A stretch of 64,000 nucleotides of DNA, taken from contig NZ_CP117267.1 of the NCBI RefSeq assembly GCF_007000325.2, positions 1,674,001 through 1,738,000 of the forward strand, read 5' to 3'. A program made the translations under genes and the position numbers. Shown piece by piece: positions 33,588 through 43,987 of the stretch. The first letter of the stretch is position 1; each line of letters begins with the position of its first letter. The DNA is from Rhizobium rhododendri. Lineage in GTDB: Bacteria; Pseudomonadota; Alphaproteobacteria; Rhizobiales; Rhizobiaceae. A model generated the notes under the pieces. That model did no database searches. It was not told where the DNA came from and saw only the letters and a program-made list of their open reading frames with translations.

Positions 33588-35390
33588 ATGCGTAACGCCA
33601 TGCTTCAACGATTCCATGCGCCCCGCTTTCGCACCCTCCGGTCGCTTTTCGAAGCCGGGCGGATGCGCGCGATCCTGCGACAGAGCGAAGTCGGCCTCGT
33701 CATTGCCGGCGCATTGGTCGGCGTGACGTCCGGGCTGGCGGTGACGGCCATGAGCCTGATCTCTCGCCAGATGCACATGCTGATCTACGGTATCGGCGAT
33801 GACGGCAGGCTGAGCAGCGCGGTGATCGACAACAAGCTGTTGTTGCTGCTGGCGCCGATTGCCGGCGGCGTGCTGCTGGGGCTGATGCTGTTCATCCTCT
33901 CCAAGACCCGCAAAAAGCCGATGATCGACCCGATCGAGGCCAACGCGCTTCACGGCGGCCGGCTGTCGCTGACCGACAGCATTCTGGTCTCCATTCAGAA
34001 CCTCATATCCAACGGTTTCGGCGCATCCGTCGGGCTGGAGGCCGGCTACACGCAGATCGCCGCCGGCATCGCCTCGAAACTCGGACTGAAACTGCAGCTG
34101 CGCCGGGGCGACCTTCGCACTCTTGTCGGCTGCGGTGCGGCCGGTGCCATCGCCGCAGCCTTCAGCGCCCCCCTCACCGGCGCCTTCTATGCCTTTGAGC
34201 TGATCATCGGCAGCTACACCATTGTCACCCTGACCCCGGTCGTCGTTTCCGCCCTCGTCGCAACGCTGGTCGCACGCCTGCTCGCCGGCAGCGACGTGAT
34301 GATCGATATCGGCGATTTCGGCAGCGTCGTGCCGGCCGACTACATTCCGGCCCTGCTTCTCGGCGCAGTCTGCGCCGGTTGCGGCATCCTGCTCATGCAG
34401 GGCGTCTCCTTCATCGAGGAGCTGGCCCGCAAGAGCGCCATCCCCCAGTATGTCCGCCCGGCACTCGGTGGCATCGTCGTCGGCATGCTCGCCCTGATCT
34501 CGCCGCAGGTGCTGTCGGCCGGCCACGGAGCGCTGCATCTCAATCTCGGCCGGGATATCGCCATCCCGGCCTTGATCGGCATCCTGCTGCTGAAGTCGCT
34601 GGCCTCGGCGGTTTCGATAGGCTCCGGCTTCCGTGGCGGCCTGTTCTTCGCCTCGCTGTTCATGGGCGCCCTGCTCGGCAAGATCTTCGCCTACTCCGCG
34701 CCCTACTTCGATCACGCGACGCTGACGCCGGTCATCTATGCCGTGGTCGGCATGAGTTCGCTGGCCGTGGCAGTCATCGGCGGCCCGCTGACGATGACCT
34801 TCCTGGCGCTGGAAATAACGGGCGACTTTCCGATCACCGCGCTGGTGCTTGCCGCCGTCATAACCTCGTCGCTCGTCGTTCGCACCACCTTCGGCTACTC
34901 CTTTGCCACCTGGCGCTTTCACCTCCGCGGCGAGAGCATCCGCAGCGCCCACGATGTCGGCTGGATCCGCAACCTGACGGTCGCCCGTATGATGCGCCCC
35001 GATGTGCGCAGCGCCAACGTCAACATCAGCATCGCCGACTTCCGCCATGATTTCCCGATCGGCTCGACCCAGCGGGTCGTGCTGCTGGACGATGCGGAGA
35101 AATATGCCGGCATGGTGCTGGTGCCGGAAATATACGCCAGCCCCGTCGACCAGGACGATGGCGATCGCGGCCTTGGCGATTTCATCCGCTACAAGAACGA
35201 CTTCCTGCAGCCGCAGATGAATGCAAAGCAGGCGGCCGCGATCTTCGACAAGACCGAAAGCGAAGCACTGGCTGTGGTCAACAATCTGATCGAGCGAAAG
35301 GTCATCGGCCAGCTGTCGGAAAGCCATACCCTGCGGCGCTATTCGGAAGAGCTCGACCGGCGCCGGCGAGAGGAGTCAGGCGAACTCTGA
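33588..35390 (+). CDS. ClC-family chloride channel/transporter with CBS domains
   Basis: A 600-residue protein with an 18-helix ClC membrane part (to about residue 430) and a cytoplasmic C-terminal CBS-type region. The gating-glutamate segment is seen as GASVGLEAGYTQ, the filter region as GSGFRGGLFFASLFMGALLG, and the linking helix as AAFSAPLTGAFYAFELI. It conducts or exchanges Cl-/H+ in the inner membrane. It is divergent from the riboswitch-led cob operon. Confidence 0.87.
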   Translation: MRNAMLQRFHAPRFRTLRSLFEAGRMRAILRQSEVGLVIAGALVGVTSGLAVTAMSLISRQMHMLIYGIGDDGRLSSAVIDNKLLLLLAPIAGGVLLGLMLFILSKTRKKPMIDPIEANALHGGRLSLTDSILVSIQNLISNGFGASVGLEAGYTQIAAGIASKLGLKLQLRRGDLRTLVGCGAAGAIAAAFSAPLTGAFYAFELIIGSYTIVTLTPVVVSALVATLVARLLAGSDVMIDIGDFGSVVPADYIPALLLGAVCAGCGILLMQGVSFIEELARKSAIPQYVRPALGGIVVGMLALISPQVLSAGHGALHLNLGRDIAIPALIGILLLKSLASAVSIGSGFRGGLFFASLFMGALLGKIFAYSAPYFDHATLTPVIYAVVGMSSLAVAVIGGPLTMTFLALEITGDFPITALVLAAVITSSLVVRTTFGYSFATWRFHLRGESIRSAHDVGWIRNLTVARMMRPDVRSANVNISIADFRHDFPIGSTQRVVLLDDAEKYAGMVLVPEIYASPVDQDDGDRGLGDFIRYKNDFLQPQMNAKQAAAIFDKTESEALAVVNNLIERKVIGQLSESHTLRRYSEELDRRRREESGEL

Positions 35391-35502
35391 GCCCGCAATC
35401 AATTTCAGTATTGACGCGTACGCACCACGCTCTAACTCAGATGCACCATAACGTCCGGTACCGTGCCAAGTGGCGCCGCCGGCACAAGCACTGAAAGCAA
35501 AC

Positions 35503-36357
35503 ATGGCAACCTCCTCCACGCCCGTCTGGTTCATCACCGGCTGCTCGACCGGCTTCGGCCGCGAACTCGCGACATTGGTACTCGAACGCGGCTGGCGCGC
35601 CGTCGTCACCGCCCGTGGCAAGGAGCGTGTCGCCGATCTCGTCACGGGTCACGAAGACAGTGCCCTAGCGCTGGACCTCGACGTCACCGACAAGGAGCAG
35701 ATCGCTGCCGCCGTAAGGGCCGCCGAAGAACGCTTCGGCCAGATCGACGTGCTGGTCAACAATGCCGGTTACGGCTACCAGGCATCGATCGAAGAGGGCG
35801 ACGACGACGCCATCCGCGCCCAGTTCGATGCCAACGTCTTCGGCCTCTTCGCCATGACCCGGGCCGTATTGCCGGGCATGCGCAAGCGCCGCCGGGGCCA
35901 TATCATCAACATCACCTCGGTTGCCGGTCTCGTCGGCTTTCCCGGCTCCGGCTACTATGCAGCCAGCAAGCACGCCGTCGAGGGCATGTCGGACGCGCTT
36001 GCCGTCGAAGGCCGGCCGCTCGGCATTAAGGTTACCTGCATCGAACCCGGCCCGTTCCGCACAGATTGGGCCGGCCGGTCCTTACAGCAGACGGTCTCCG
36101 GCATCGCCGACTACGAAGAGACCGTCGGCGCACGGATGGCCTCGACAGCAGCCATCAGCGGCAAGCAGAAGGGCGATCCGATCCGCGCTGCAAAGGCGAT
36201 GATGATGGTAACGGAACTGGAGCACCCGCCGCGCCACCTGGTGCTCGGCGCTTTCGGCGTCGATGCCGTATCGAAAAAGCTCTCGGACAGTCTGGCCGAA
36301 GTCGAACAGTGGCGCGACACCTCCATCGGTGCCGATTTCCCAGAGTCCGAACAATAA
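35503..36357 (+). CDS. short-chain dehydrogenase/reductase
   Basis: A 284-residue SDR enzyme. Cofactor motif TGCSTGFGR (TGxxxGxG) at the N-terminus, NNAGYGYQ, catalytic Ser in INITSVAG and YxxxK in SGYYAASKHAVEG. The sequence resembles the retinol-dehydrogenase-like or YusZ-like branch of classical SDRs; the substrate is unknown. I start at ATG MATSST; a GTG eleven codons upstream would add non-conserved residues. Confidence 0.88.
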   Translation: MATSSTPVWFITGCSTGFGRELATLVLERGWRAVVTARGKERVADLVTGHEDSALALDLDVTDKEQIAAAVRAAEERFGQIDVLVNNAGYGYQASIEEGDDDAIRAQFDANVFGLFAMTRAVLPGMRKRRRGHIINITSVAGLVGFPGSGYYAASKHAVEGMSDALAVEGRPLGIKVTCIEPGPFRTDWAGRSLQQTVSGIADYEETVGARMASTAAISGKQKGDPIRAAKAMMMVTELEHPPRHLVLGAFGVDAVSKKLSDSLAEVEQWRDTSIGADFPESEQ

Positions 36358-36480
36358 GTTCACAGCTATGGCGGCGTTCCTCTTACCGCTCGCGAAAAGC
36401 CGGTCGTCCACCGCGACGACCGGACACCACCTTACTGCGCCGTCGCGGATAGGCGGTGGCGAAAAACAGGGACGGCATGG

Positions 36481-38349
36481 ATGACTGACAACAGGTCCGC
36501 TGCAACAGACATCGGCAAGCATGAGCCGCCGCCCCTGAACGAAGGCCACCTGACCGCCATCCCACGGCCAGTGGCCGACCATGGAACCATCGGCAATCTG
36601 CGCACCACCGCTCTGGTCGCCCGAGACGGTGCCATCGACTTCCTGTGCTGGCCGAACTTCGACAGCCCCAGCGTCTTCCTGGCTTTGCTCGATCCGGAAA
36701 AGGGCGGCGCCTTCGAACTCTCGCCGGATATCGCCGGCGCGCGCACCATCCAGATGTACGTCCCCGAAACCAACGTCCTGATGACGCGCTGGCTCGGGCA
36801 TGCCGGCAGCGCCGAAATTACCGACCTGATGCCGAGCCCGACTACGACCGGCGAGAGCGTCTGCCGGATCGTGCGCCGCGTCGCCGTCACGCGCGGCACA
36901 GTCACCATCCGGCTGAAATGCTGGCCACGCTTCGACTACGCTCGCACCATCCCGGACGTTACCGTCGATGAACACGGTGCCGTATTCAGCGGACCCGACG
37001 GCTTGCGCTTGCGCCTGACCGCACCGGTGGCACTGACGCCGATGAACGGAGGAGTGACGGCGGAATTGACGCTCAAGGTCGGAGAGCAGGCGGATTTCAC
37101 CTTCGGAGACGACGACGGCGTGCTCATGCAGACCGAGGAGGTGTCATGCGTCATCCTCGAGACAAAAAACTACTGGCAGAAATGGGCTGCCCGGTCGACC
37201 TATCACGGTCGCTGGCGGGATGCCGTGACCCGCTCGGCGCTGGCCCTTAAACTGATGACCTCGCTCAGCCACGGCTCGATGGTCGCTGCCGCCACCTTCG
37301 GCCTGCCGGAGGCGCCCGGCGGCGAACGTAACTGGGACTATCGCGCCACGTGGATCAGGGATGCATCGTTCACGGTCTATGCGCTGATGCGGCTCGGCTA
37401 CCAGGAGGAGGCAATGGCCTTCAGCCGATGGACCGGCGCGCGCACCCAGCAAGACTGGGACGGCCAGCTTCTGATCATGTACCGGATCGACGGCAGTTCC
37501 GATCTGGAGGAAGTCGAGCTGGACCATCTGGCAGGCTACGGCGGCGCACGCCCCGTGCGTGTCGGCAACAAGGCTGCCGAGCAAATCCAGCTCGACATCT
37601 ACGGCGAGCTGATGGACTCTATCTACATCAGCAACAAATACGGAGAGGCTATCTCCGGTCGGGGCTGGCGCGGCGTTCAGCGCTTTGTCAATTACGTTTG
37701 CGACAACTGGCAGCTACCGGATGCCGGCATTTGGGAGGTGCGCAACGAACCGTCCGAGCATCTGCACTCCCGGCTGATGTGCTGGGTAGCCGTCGACCGC
37801 GCGATCCGGCTGGCTGAAAAGCGCTCGCTGTCCGCCCCCTTCGAAAAATGGGTGACGACGCGCAACGAGATCAGCGAAGATATCTGGGCGAACTTCTGGA
37901 ACGACGAACTCGGCCATTTCGTGCAGGGCAAGGGTGCGACCAATGTCGATGGCGCACTGCTGCTGATGCCGTTGGTACGTTTCGTCAGCGCCACCGACCC
38001 GGCGTGGCTGGCGACGCTCGATGCCATCGGCGACCAGCTGGCCGACGACAGCCTGGTGAAGCGCTACAAGCAGGAAGATGGCCTCGACGGCCAGGAAGGT
38101 GCGTTTGCCGCCTGCTCCTTCTGGTATGTCGAATGCCTCGCCCGCGCTGGTTGCCTCGACGAGGCACGCATAAACTTCGAAAAGCTGCTGCTCTACGGCA
38201 ACCACCTGCAGCTCTATCCGGAAGAGTTCGATGCGCGCGGCGAGTTCCTCGGTAATTTCCCGCAAGCCTTCACGCATCTCGCCCTCATCAGCGCTGCCTT
38301 CTATCTGGACAGGGCACTGGATGGCAAATTCGGTCAGTGGCGGGCATAG
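36481..38349 (+). CDS. GH15 glucoamylase/trehalase-like protein
   Basis: A 622-residue cytoplasmic protein with an N-terminal beta-sandwich (DUF5911-like: GNLRTTALVARDGAIDFLCWPNFDSPS) and a C-terminal (alpha/alpha)6 GH15 barrel. The barrel shows GERNWDYRATWIRDAS and a later acidic segment ENLAR-type EGAFAACSFWYVE. GH15 proteins of this form hydrolyse maltose/glycogen or trehalose with inversion. Rhizobial copies are often annotated as trehalases; I cannot choose. Monocistronic. Confidence 0.87.
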   Translation: MTDNRSAATDIGKHEPPPLNEGHLTAIPRPVADHGTIGNLRTTALVARDGAIDFLCWPNFDSPSVFLALLDPEKGGAFELSPDIAGARTIQMYVPETNVLMTRWLGHAGSAEITDLMPSPTTTGESVCRIVRRVAVTRGTVTIRLKCWPRFDYARTIPDVTVDEHGAVFSGPDGLRLRLTAPVALTPMNGGVTAELTLKVGEQADFTFGDDDGVLMQTEEVSCVILETKNYWQKWAARSTYHGRWRDAVTRSALALKLMTSLSHGSMVAAATFGLPEAPGGERNWDYRATWIRDASFTVYALMRLGYQEEAMAFSRWTGARTQQDWDGQLLIMYRIDGSSDLEEVELDHLAGYGGARPVRVGNKAAEQIQLDIYGELMDSIYISNKYGEAISGRGWRGVQRFVNYVCDNWQLPDAGIWEVRNEPSEHLHSRLMCWVAVDRAIRLAEKRSLSAPFEKWVTTRNEISEDIWANFWNDELGHFVQGKGATNVDGALLLMPLVRFVSATDPAWLATLDAIGDQLADDSLVKRYKQEDGLDGQEGAFAACSFWYVECLARAGCLDEARINFEKLLLYGNHLQLYPEEFDARGEFLGNFPQAFTHLALISAAFYLDRALDGKFGQWRA

Positions 38350-38524
38350 AAGGGCACGGCTTGTTAGCGTCACTGCTTCCCGAATAGTTTGATTTTTATC
38401 GGATAACGCGCCGAAGGTGTGTTGTCGTGTTTCATTTCAGGGCGGTTGCATCTCAGCGATTGACAATTTGCCGATATGTTTCAAGAGTGCGCCGCATCGG
38501 CTGACTGCTTGGGGGGTATGGGCT

Positions 38525-41500
38525 ATGTCACGGCGCGCGATTATCGGACTGTCGGCTCTTTTGTTCGGCGCTTTCCTTTCTCTCGCGCCCGGACAGGCGG
38601 CGGACGCAAGTCGCCAGGTGGTGACCACCCCCGGCGGCGATTATTTCGGCTTCGACCTGCGCACCGTCCAGAACCAGACAATCGAGCAATGCGAGGCGAC
38701 CTGTATCGCCGATCGCTCCTGCCGCGCCTTCACCTACAATCCGAAGGTGAAATGGTGTTTCCTCAAATCCGACTTCAACCAGCTGAACGATTTTCCGGGC
38801 GCCATTGCCGGCAAGATCGTCGAAGTCACAGCCCAGCCCGATATCGGCGCCGCACCCGCTTTGCCCTTCATCAGCGACAAGCTGCGCGACGATGCGGCGA
38901 AGGCAAAAGCGAACCTCGCTCTGACCGATGACCAGAAGACGCAAGGCGTCCAGAGCCTGGTGGCGCTCGCCCATGTAGAGCAATCCGCAAAGAATCCGGC
39001 AGAAGCCGTAAAAGCCTTTCTTGGCGCCCTGTCCATTACGCCGGAAGATCCCGTCCTCTGGATCGAAACGGCGCGTACAGCAAACAGCATCAAGAACAAT
39101 ACCGAAATTGCCGGCCAGGCCGCCATTGCCGCGCTGAATGGCTACCAGCTGACACGCACCAAGGAGAGCCGCGCCGACGCCCTCGCAGTGCTCGCGGCGT
39201 CGCTGGCCAATTCGGACAACGCCCGCGCCGCTCTCAGCGCCTACAAGGCGAGCCTCGCGCTGGTCAATTCCAAGACCGTTGCCGCTGCCTATGCCGACCT
39301 CAAAAGCCGCAAGGGTTTCCGCATTCTCGCCAATACCATAGATAATGACAGCACGACCCCGCGCGCCTGCGTGCAGTTCTCGGAAAAGCTCATCAAGAGC
39401 GGCACGGACTACACACCCTTCGTCACCGTCGATGGCGCAACGCCGAACGCGATGGAAGCCAAGGACGACCAGATCTGCGTCGAGGGACTTGCCCATGGGC
39501 AGCGCTACAAGATCTCCTTTCGCGCCGGCCTGCCCTCCTCGGTCGATGAAACTCTCGAAAAGACCGCTGACGTCAGCATCTACGTCAAGGATCGCACCGC
39601 CTCGGTGCATTTCACCGGCGACAACTTCGTGCTGCCGCAAACCGTTCGCCACGGCATCCCGCTCGTCTCCGTCAACGCGACCACAGCAAATCTGAAACTT
39701 TACCGGATCGGCGACCGTGGCATCGCGCCGCTGCTCACCTCCTCGCAGTTCCTGACGCAACTGGATGGCTACAGCGCCCAGCGCCTGCAGGATGAATCCG
39801 GCGAACTGGTGTGGCAGGGCGCCATCGACATCAAGTCCGATCTCAACAAGGACGTCGTCACCAGCTTCCCGGTCGACCAGGCATTGCCGCAGCGCAAGCC
39901 CGGTATCTATGTTATGACCGCGACCGTGCAGAACGGCGGCGGCCAGGAATGGGATTCGCAGGCGACACAATGGTTCGTCGTCTCCGATATCGGCCTCTCC
40001 ACCTATGCCGGCACCGATGGCCTCAGCGTCTTCACCCGCTCGCTTGACACTGCCAAGCCGCTCGCCGGCGTCGAGCTGCAGTTGCTCGCCAAGAACAATG
40101 AAATCCTCGGCACGGCCAAGACCGATGAAAACGGCCATGCCACCTTTACCGCAGGCCTGATGCGCGGAACGGCGGCCATGACGCCCGCCGTCATCACCGC
40201 CAAGGACGGCGACAAGGACTATGTGTTCCTCGACATGACGCGCGCCGGCTTCGACCTGTCGGATCGCGGTGTCACTGGCCGCAAGACACCCGGCGCCATT
40301 GACGTGCTCGCCTGGACAGAACGCGGCATCTACCGCGCCGGCGAGACGGTGCACGCCTCGGTGCTCGCCCGCGACAGCGCCTCGGCAGCTATCGAGAACC
40401 TGCCGCTGACCTTTATCTTCAACCGGCCGGATGGCGTCGAGGATCGCCGCGTCGTTAGCAATGGCGGCCTGCTCGGCGGCTACACGATCGACTTGCCCCT
40501 GCAGACAAACGCCATGCGCGGCACCTGGACGATGCAGGTGTTCACCGACCCGAAGGGCACGGCGATTGGCGAAAAGCAGTTTCTGGTCGATGATTTCGTG
40601 CCGGACCGGATAGAGTTCGATCTGAAGAGCGAGGCAAAGACCATCGACCTCGATGCGCCCGCCGCAGTGTCGGTGGACGGTCGCTACCTCTATGGCGCGC
40701 CTGCTGCCGGCCTCACCATCGAAGGTGACGTCGCGCTGAAGACGACGCGCGAAAGCGCCGATTTCCCTGGCTATCTGTTCGGGCTTGCCGACGAGCAGGC
40801 GAGCGAGGACACCAAGGTGCCTCTCGAAGGCCTGGAGCCGGTCGACGACCAGGGCCACGAGACCTTCGATGTCTCGCTCGCCACGCTGCCTTCCACCACA
40901 CAGTTGTTGAATGCCAATATCACGCTGCGCATGCAGGAAGCCGGCGGCCGTGCCGTCGAGCGGTCGCTGACGCTACCGGTCAAGGCGCAGAGACCAATGA
41001 TCGGCATCAAGCCGGAATTCGACGGTAATCTCAGCGAGAATGCCATCGGCAAGTTTCATGTCATCTCCATCGACCGGGATGCCAAAAAGCAGGCGATGTC
41101 CGGTTTGAACTGGAAACTGCTAAGTATCGAGCAGAACTACCAGTGGTACCGCGACGGCTCCGGATGGAAGTATGAGCCGGTGAATTCGACCAAGCTGGTC
41201 GCCAACGGCACGATTGATGCGACAGCCGAAAACGGCGCCGAAATCGCAGTTCCCGTCGCTTTCGGGCGCTATCGTCTAGAGATCGAAACCGCAGCCGTCG
41301 ATGGCCCGGCCTCCAGCGTCGAGTTCGACGCCGGCTGGTACGTCGCGGCATCCTCGACCGAGACGCCGGACGCCCTCGAAGTCGGCCTCGACAAGGAAAG
41401 CTATGCTGTCGGTGACACCGCCAAGCTGAAGATTTCCCCACGCTTTGCCGGCGAAGTGCTCGTCACCATCGGCACCGAAAACCTTGTCTCGACCCAGACG

Positions 41501-43987
41501 GCGAGCATTGCGGCCGGCGGTGGCGAGATCGACATTCCGGTGACCGAGGCTTTTGGCGCCGGCGCCTACGTCACCTCCACCCTCTTCCGTCCGGGCGATG
41601 CGCAGGACAGCCACATGCCGATGCGAGCCATCGGCGTGAAATGGCTGAAGGTCGATCCCGCCCAGCGAAAACTGTCCGTCAAGCTGACGCCGCCACAAAA
41701 GACCCTGCCACGCCAGCCTCTGGTCATCCCGGTGGAAGTCGCCGGTGCCGGTATAGGCGAAGAAGCCTATGTGACCGTGGCAGCCGTCGATGTCGGCATT
41801 CTCAACCTGACGCGCTACGAAGTGCCGGATCCCGATGGCTGGTACTTCGGCCAGCGTCGGCTCGGGCTTGAAATCCGCGACCTCTACGGCCGGCTGATCG
41901 ACGGCTCGCTCGGCGCCATGGGCACCATTCGCACTGGTGGCGATGGCGCGGCGGTGGCACTACAGGGCAGTCCCCCGACCGAAAAGCTGGTCGCCTTCTT
42001 CTCCGGCCCGGTCAAGCTCGATGCGTCGGGCAAAGCCAACATCACATTCGACATTCCGCAGTTCAACGGCACCGCCCGCATCATGGCCGTTGCCTGGTCG
42101 AAGCACGGCGTCGGCCATGCCAGCACCGACGTCGTCATCCGCGACCCCGTCGTCGTCACCGCCAGCCTGCCGAAATTCCTCGCCCCCGGCGACGCCAGCC
42201 GCCTGCGGCTCGACATCGCCAACACCGATGCGCCGGAAGGCAATTACCAGGTACAGGTCACCAGCAACCCGGCCGTCAGCATCGCCATGAAGGATGCGTC
42301 GCAGACCGTAAAGCTGGCCGCAGGTGGCAAGGTCGCCCTGACCCTGCCGCTGACCGGCGCACAGCCGGGAGCCGGTGTCGTCTCGATCAAGTTGTCGGGC
42401 CCGAACGGCCTGTCGCTGGAGCAATCGCTCGACATTCCCGTCCGCCCATCGTCGCTCCCGGTCACCGAAGCCCGGCCGCTGACGATTGCGGCAGGCGCGA
42501 GCCTGACAGTCAACGGCGAGCTTCTGGCCGACAGCCTGCTGCAGGGCGCCTCCGTCAGCCTCAATGTCGCCCGGGCCCAGGGCTTCGATATCCCGGCGCT
42601 GCTGATGAGCCTCGACCGGTATCCCTATGGCTGCACCGAGCAACTGACGAGCCTTGCCATGCCGCTGCTCTATTTCAGTGAGCTCGCCAAGAAATCCGGC
42701 TTGCCGGACGATCCGGAGGTACGAAAGCGCGTGCAGGATGCCATCTACAAGGTGCTTGCCAACCAGTCGTCCACCGGAAGCTTTGGCCTCTGGAGCCCCG
42801 GTTCCGGCGATCTCTGGCTCGATGCCTACGTCACCGATTTCCTGACCCGTGCCCGCGAGCAGAAGTTCGACGTGCCTGATTCAGCCATGGTGCAGGCGCT
42901 CGACAACCTACAAAACGCGGTCGGCGTCGACGCCAACATCAAGGACAACGGTAACGAGATCTCCTATGCGGTCTACGTCCTCGCCCGCAATCGAAAGGCA
43001 GCGATCAGCGACCTGCGCTATTATGCCGATACCATGTTGTCGAGCTTCCCGACACCGCTCGCCAAGGCGCATATCGCCGCGGCCCTCGCTCTCTACGGCG
43101 ATGCACAGCGCTCGCGCAACGTTTTCCTCGATGCCATGCAGACGGCAGAAAAGGATGCCGTGACCAGGGTCAGCTTCGTGCGCTCCGACTACGGTTCATC
43201 CTTGCGTGACGGTGCGGCCGTTCTGGCACTGGCGACGGAAGCCCGCCCGGTGCCGCCCATTGTCCCTGGCCTGACCAAGCTCGTCGCCACCGAATGGCAG
43301 AAGAAGGGAAACACCAGCACCCAGGAACAGACCTGGATGCTGCTCGCAGCCCGTGCCCTGCAGACCGGCGACGAAGACCTGAAGCTCAACATCGACGGCA
43401 CGGCGCATACCGGCGCCTACAATACCCGGCTGACCGGGGACGAACTGCTTGCCCACCCGATCACCGTCACCAACCAGACGGCCCAGCCGATCTCCGCCAC
43501 CGTCACCACGATAGCCGCACCAAAACAGCCGCTGACCGCCAGCAGCAACGGTTTCACCATCGAGCGCAGCTTCTACACCTTCGGTGGTGAGCAGGCGAAT
43601 ATCAGCGAGGTGAAGCAGAACGAGCGCTACGTCGTGGTGCTGAAAGTCAACGAAACCAACAGTTGGCCCTCGAAGATGATGATCACCGATCTGCTGCCGG
43701 CCGGCTTCGAGATCGATAATCCGGGGCTGGTCAACAGCGCCCAGCTGTCGAACTTCGATTTCCTGCAGGAGGTCAATCCGGCCCATGTCGAATTCCGCAG
43801 CGATCGCTTCGCTGCCGCCGTCGACCGTGCTGCTGACGAGAGCGGCGAGATCACGCTGGCCTATGTCGTGCGCGCCGTGACGCCGGGAACCTACGATATG
43901 CCGGGCGCCAATGTCGAGGACATGTACCGGCCGCAGTTCTTCGCCCGCACGGCGACGGGCCGCATGGAGGTCGAGGCAGCAAAATAA
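38525..43987 (+). CDS. alpha-2-macroglobulin family protein with PAN domain
   Basis: An 1820-residue periplasmic protein. Signal peptide from MSRRAIIGLSALLFGA to AQA/ADA. Next a Cys-rich PAN/apple-type segment at about residues 35-95. The rest is bacterial alpha-2-macroglobulin: MG domains, bait region and thioester domain. The thioester motif is intact as GCTEQ near residue 1370, followed by an alpha-alpha toroid. It traps proteases entering the periplasm. I start at the ATG before the signal peptide; the long upstream frame has no support. The stop overlaps the pbpC start (TAATG), the usual A2M-PBP1C partnership. Confidence 0.92.
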   Translation: MSRRAIIGLSALLFGAFLSLAPGQAADASRQVVTTPGGDYFGFDLRTVQNQTIEQCEATCIADRSCRAFTYNPKVKWCFLKSDFNQLNDFPGAIAGKIVEVTAQPDIGAAPALPFISDKLRDDAAKAKANLALTDDQKTQGVQSLVALAHVEQSAKNPAEAVKAFLGALSITPEDPVLWIETARTANSIKNNTEIAGQAAIAALNGYQLTRTKESRADALAVLAASLANSDNARAALSAYKASLALVNSKTVAAAYADLKSRKGFRILANTIDNDSTTPRACVQFSEKLIKSGTDYTPFVTVDGATPNAMEAKDDQICVEGLAHGQRYKISFRAGLPSSVDETLEKTADVSIYVKDRTASVHFTGDNFVLPQTVRHGIPLVSVNATTANLKLYRIGDRGIAPLLTSSQFLTQLDGYSAQRLQDESGELVWQGAIDIKSDLNKDVVTSFPVDQALPQRKPGIYVMTATVQNGGGQEWDSQATQWFVVSDIGLSTYAGTDGLSVFTRSLDTAKPLAGVELQLLAKNNEILGTAKTDENGHATFTAGLMRGTAAMTPAVITAKDGDKDYVFLDMTRAGFDLSDRGVTGRKTPGAIDVLAWTERGIYRAGETVHASVLARDSASAAIENLPLTFIFNRPDGVEDRRVVSNGGLLGGYTIDLPLQTNAMRGTWTMQVFTDPKGTAIGEKQFLVDDFVPDRIEFDLKSEAKTIDLDAPAAVSVDGRYLYGAPAAGLTIEGDVALKTTRESADFPGYLFGLADEQASEDTKVPLEGLEPVDDQGHETFDVSLATLPSTTQLLNANITLRMQEAGGRAVERSLTLPVKAQRPMIGIKPEFDGNLSENAIGKFHVISIDRDAKKQAMSGLNWKLLSIEQNYQWYRDGSGWKYEPVNSTKLVANGTIDATAENGAEIAVPVAFGRYRLEIETAAVDGPASSVEFDAGWYVAASSTETPDALEVGLDKESYAVGDTAKLKISPRFAGEVLVTIGTENLVSTQTASIAAGGGEIDIPVTEAFGAGAYVTSTLFRPGDAQDSHMPMRAIGVKWLKVDPAQRKLSVKLTPPQKTLPRQPLVIPVEVAGAGIGEEAYVTVAAVDVGILNLTRYEVPDPDGWYFGQRRLGLEIRDLYGRLIDGSLGAMGTIRTGGDGAAVALQGSPPTEKLVAFFSGPVKLDASGKANITFDIPQFNGTARIMAVAWSKHGVGHASTDVVIRDPVVVTASLPKFLAPGDASRLRLDIANTDAPEGNYQVQVTSNPAVSIAMKDASQTVKLAAGGKVALTLPLTGAQPGAGVVSIKLSGPNGLSLEQSLDIPVRPSSLPVTEARPLTIAAGASLTVNGELLADSLLQGASVSLNVARAQGFDIPALLMSLDRYPYGCTEQLTSLAMPLLYFSELAKKSGLPDDPEVRKRVQDAIYKVLANQSSTGSFGLWSPGSGDLWLDAYVTDFLTRAREQKFDVPDSAMVQALDNLQNAVGVDANIKDNGNEISYAVYVLARNRKAAISDLRYYADTMLSSFPTPLAKAHIAAALALYGDAQRSRNVFLDAMQTAEKDAVTRVSFVRSDYGSSLRDGAAVLALATEARPVPPIVPGLTKLVATEWQKKGNTSTQEQTWMLLAARALQTGDEDLKLNIDGTAHTGAYNTRLTGDELLAHPITVTNQTAQPISATVTTIAAPKQPLTASSNGFTIERSFYTFGGEQANISEVKQNERYVVVLKVNETNSWPSKMMITDLLPAGFEIDNPGLVNSAQLSNFDFLQEVNPAHVEFRSDRFAAAVDRAADESGEITLAYVVRAVTPGTYDMPGANVEDMYRPQFFARTATGRMEVEAAK

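Noticed and set aside
33567..35327. Long minus-strand open frame (586 codons) opposite the ClC gene
   Set aside because: It is low in hydrophobic content and rich in Asp/His/Gly/Arg repeats, as expected of the complement of a high-G+C gene. The plus-strand frame has clear ClC motifs.
38528..40858. 776-codon minus-strand frame opposite the alpha-2-macroglobulin gene
   Set aside because: Complement shadow; the plus-strand frame has a signal peptide, PAN segment and thioester.
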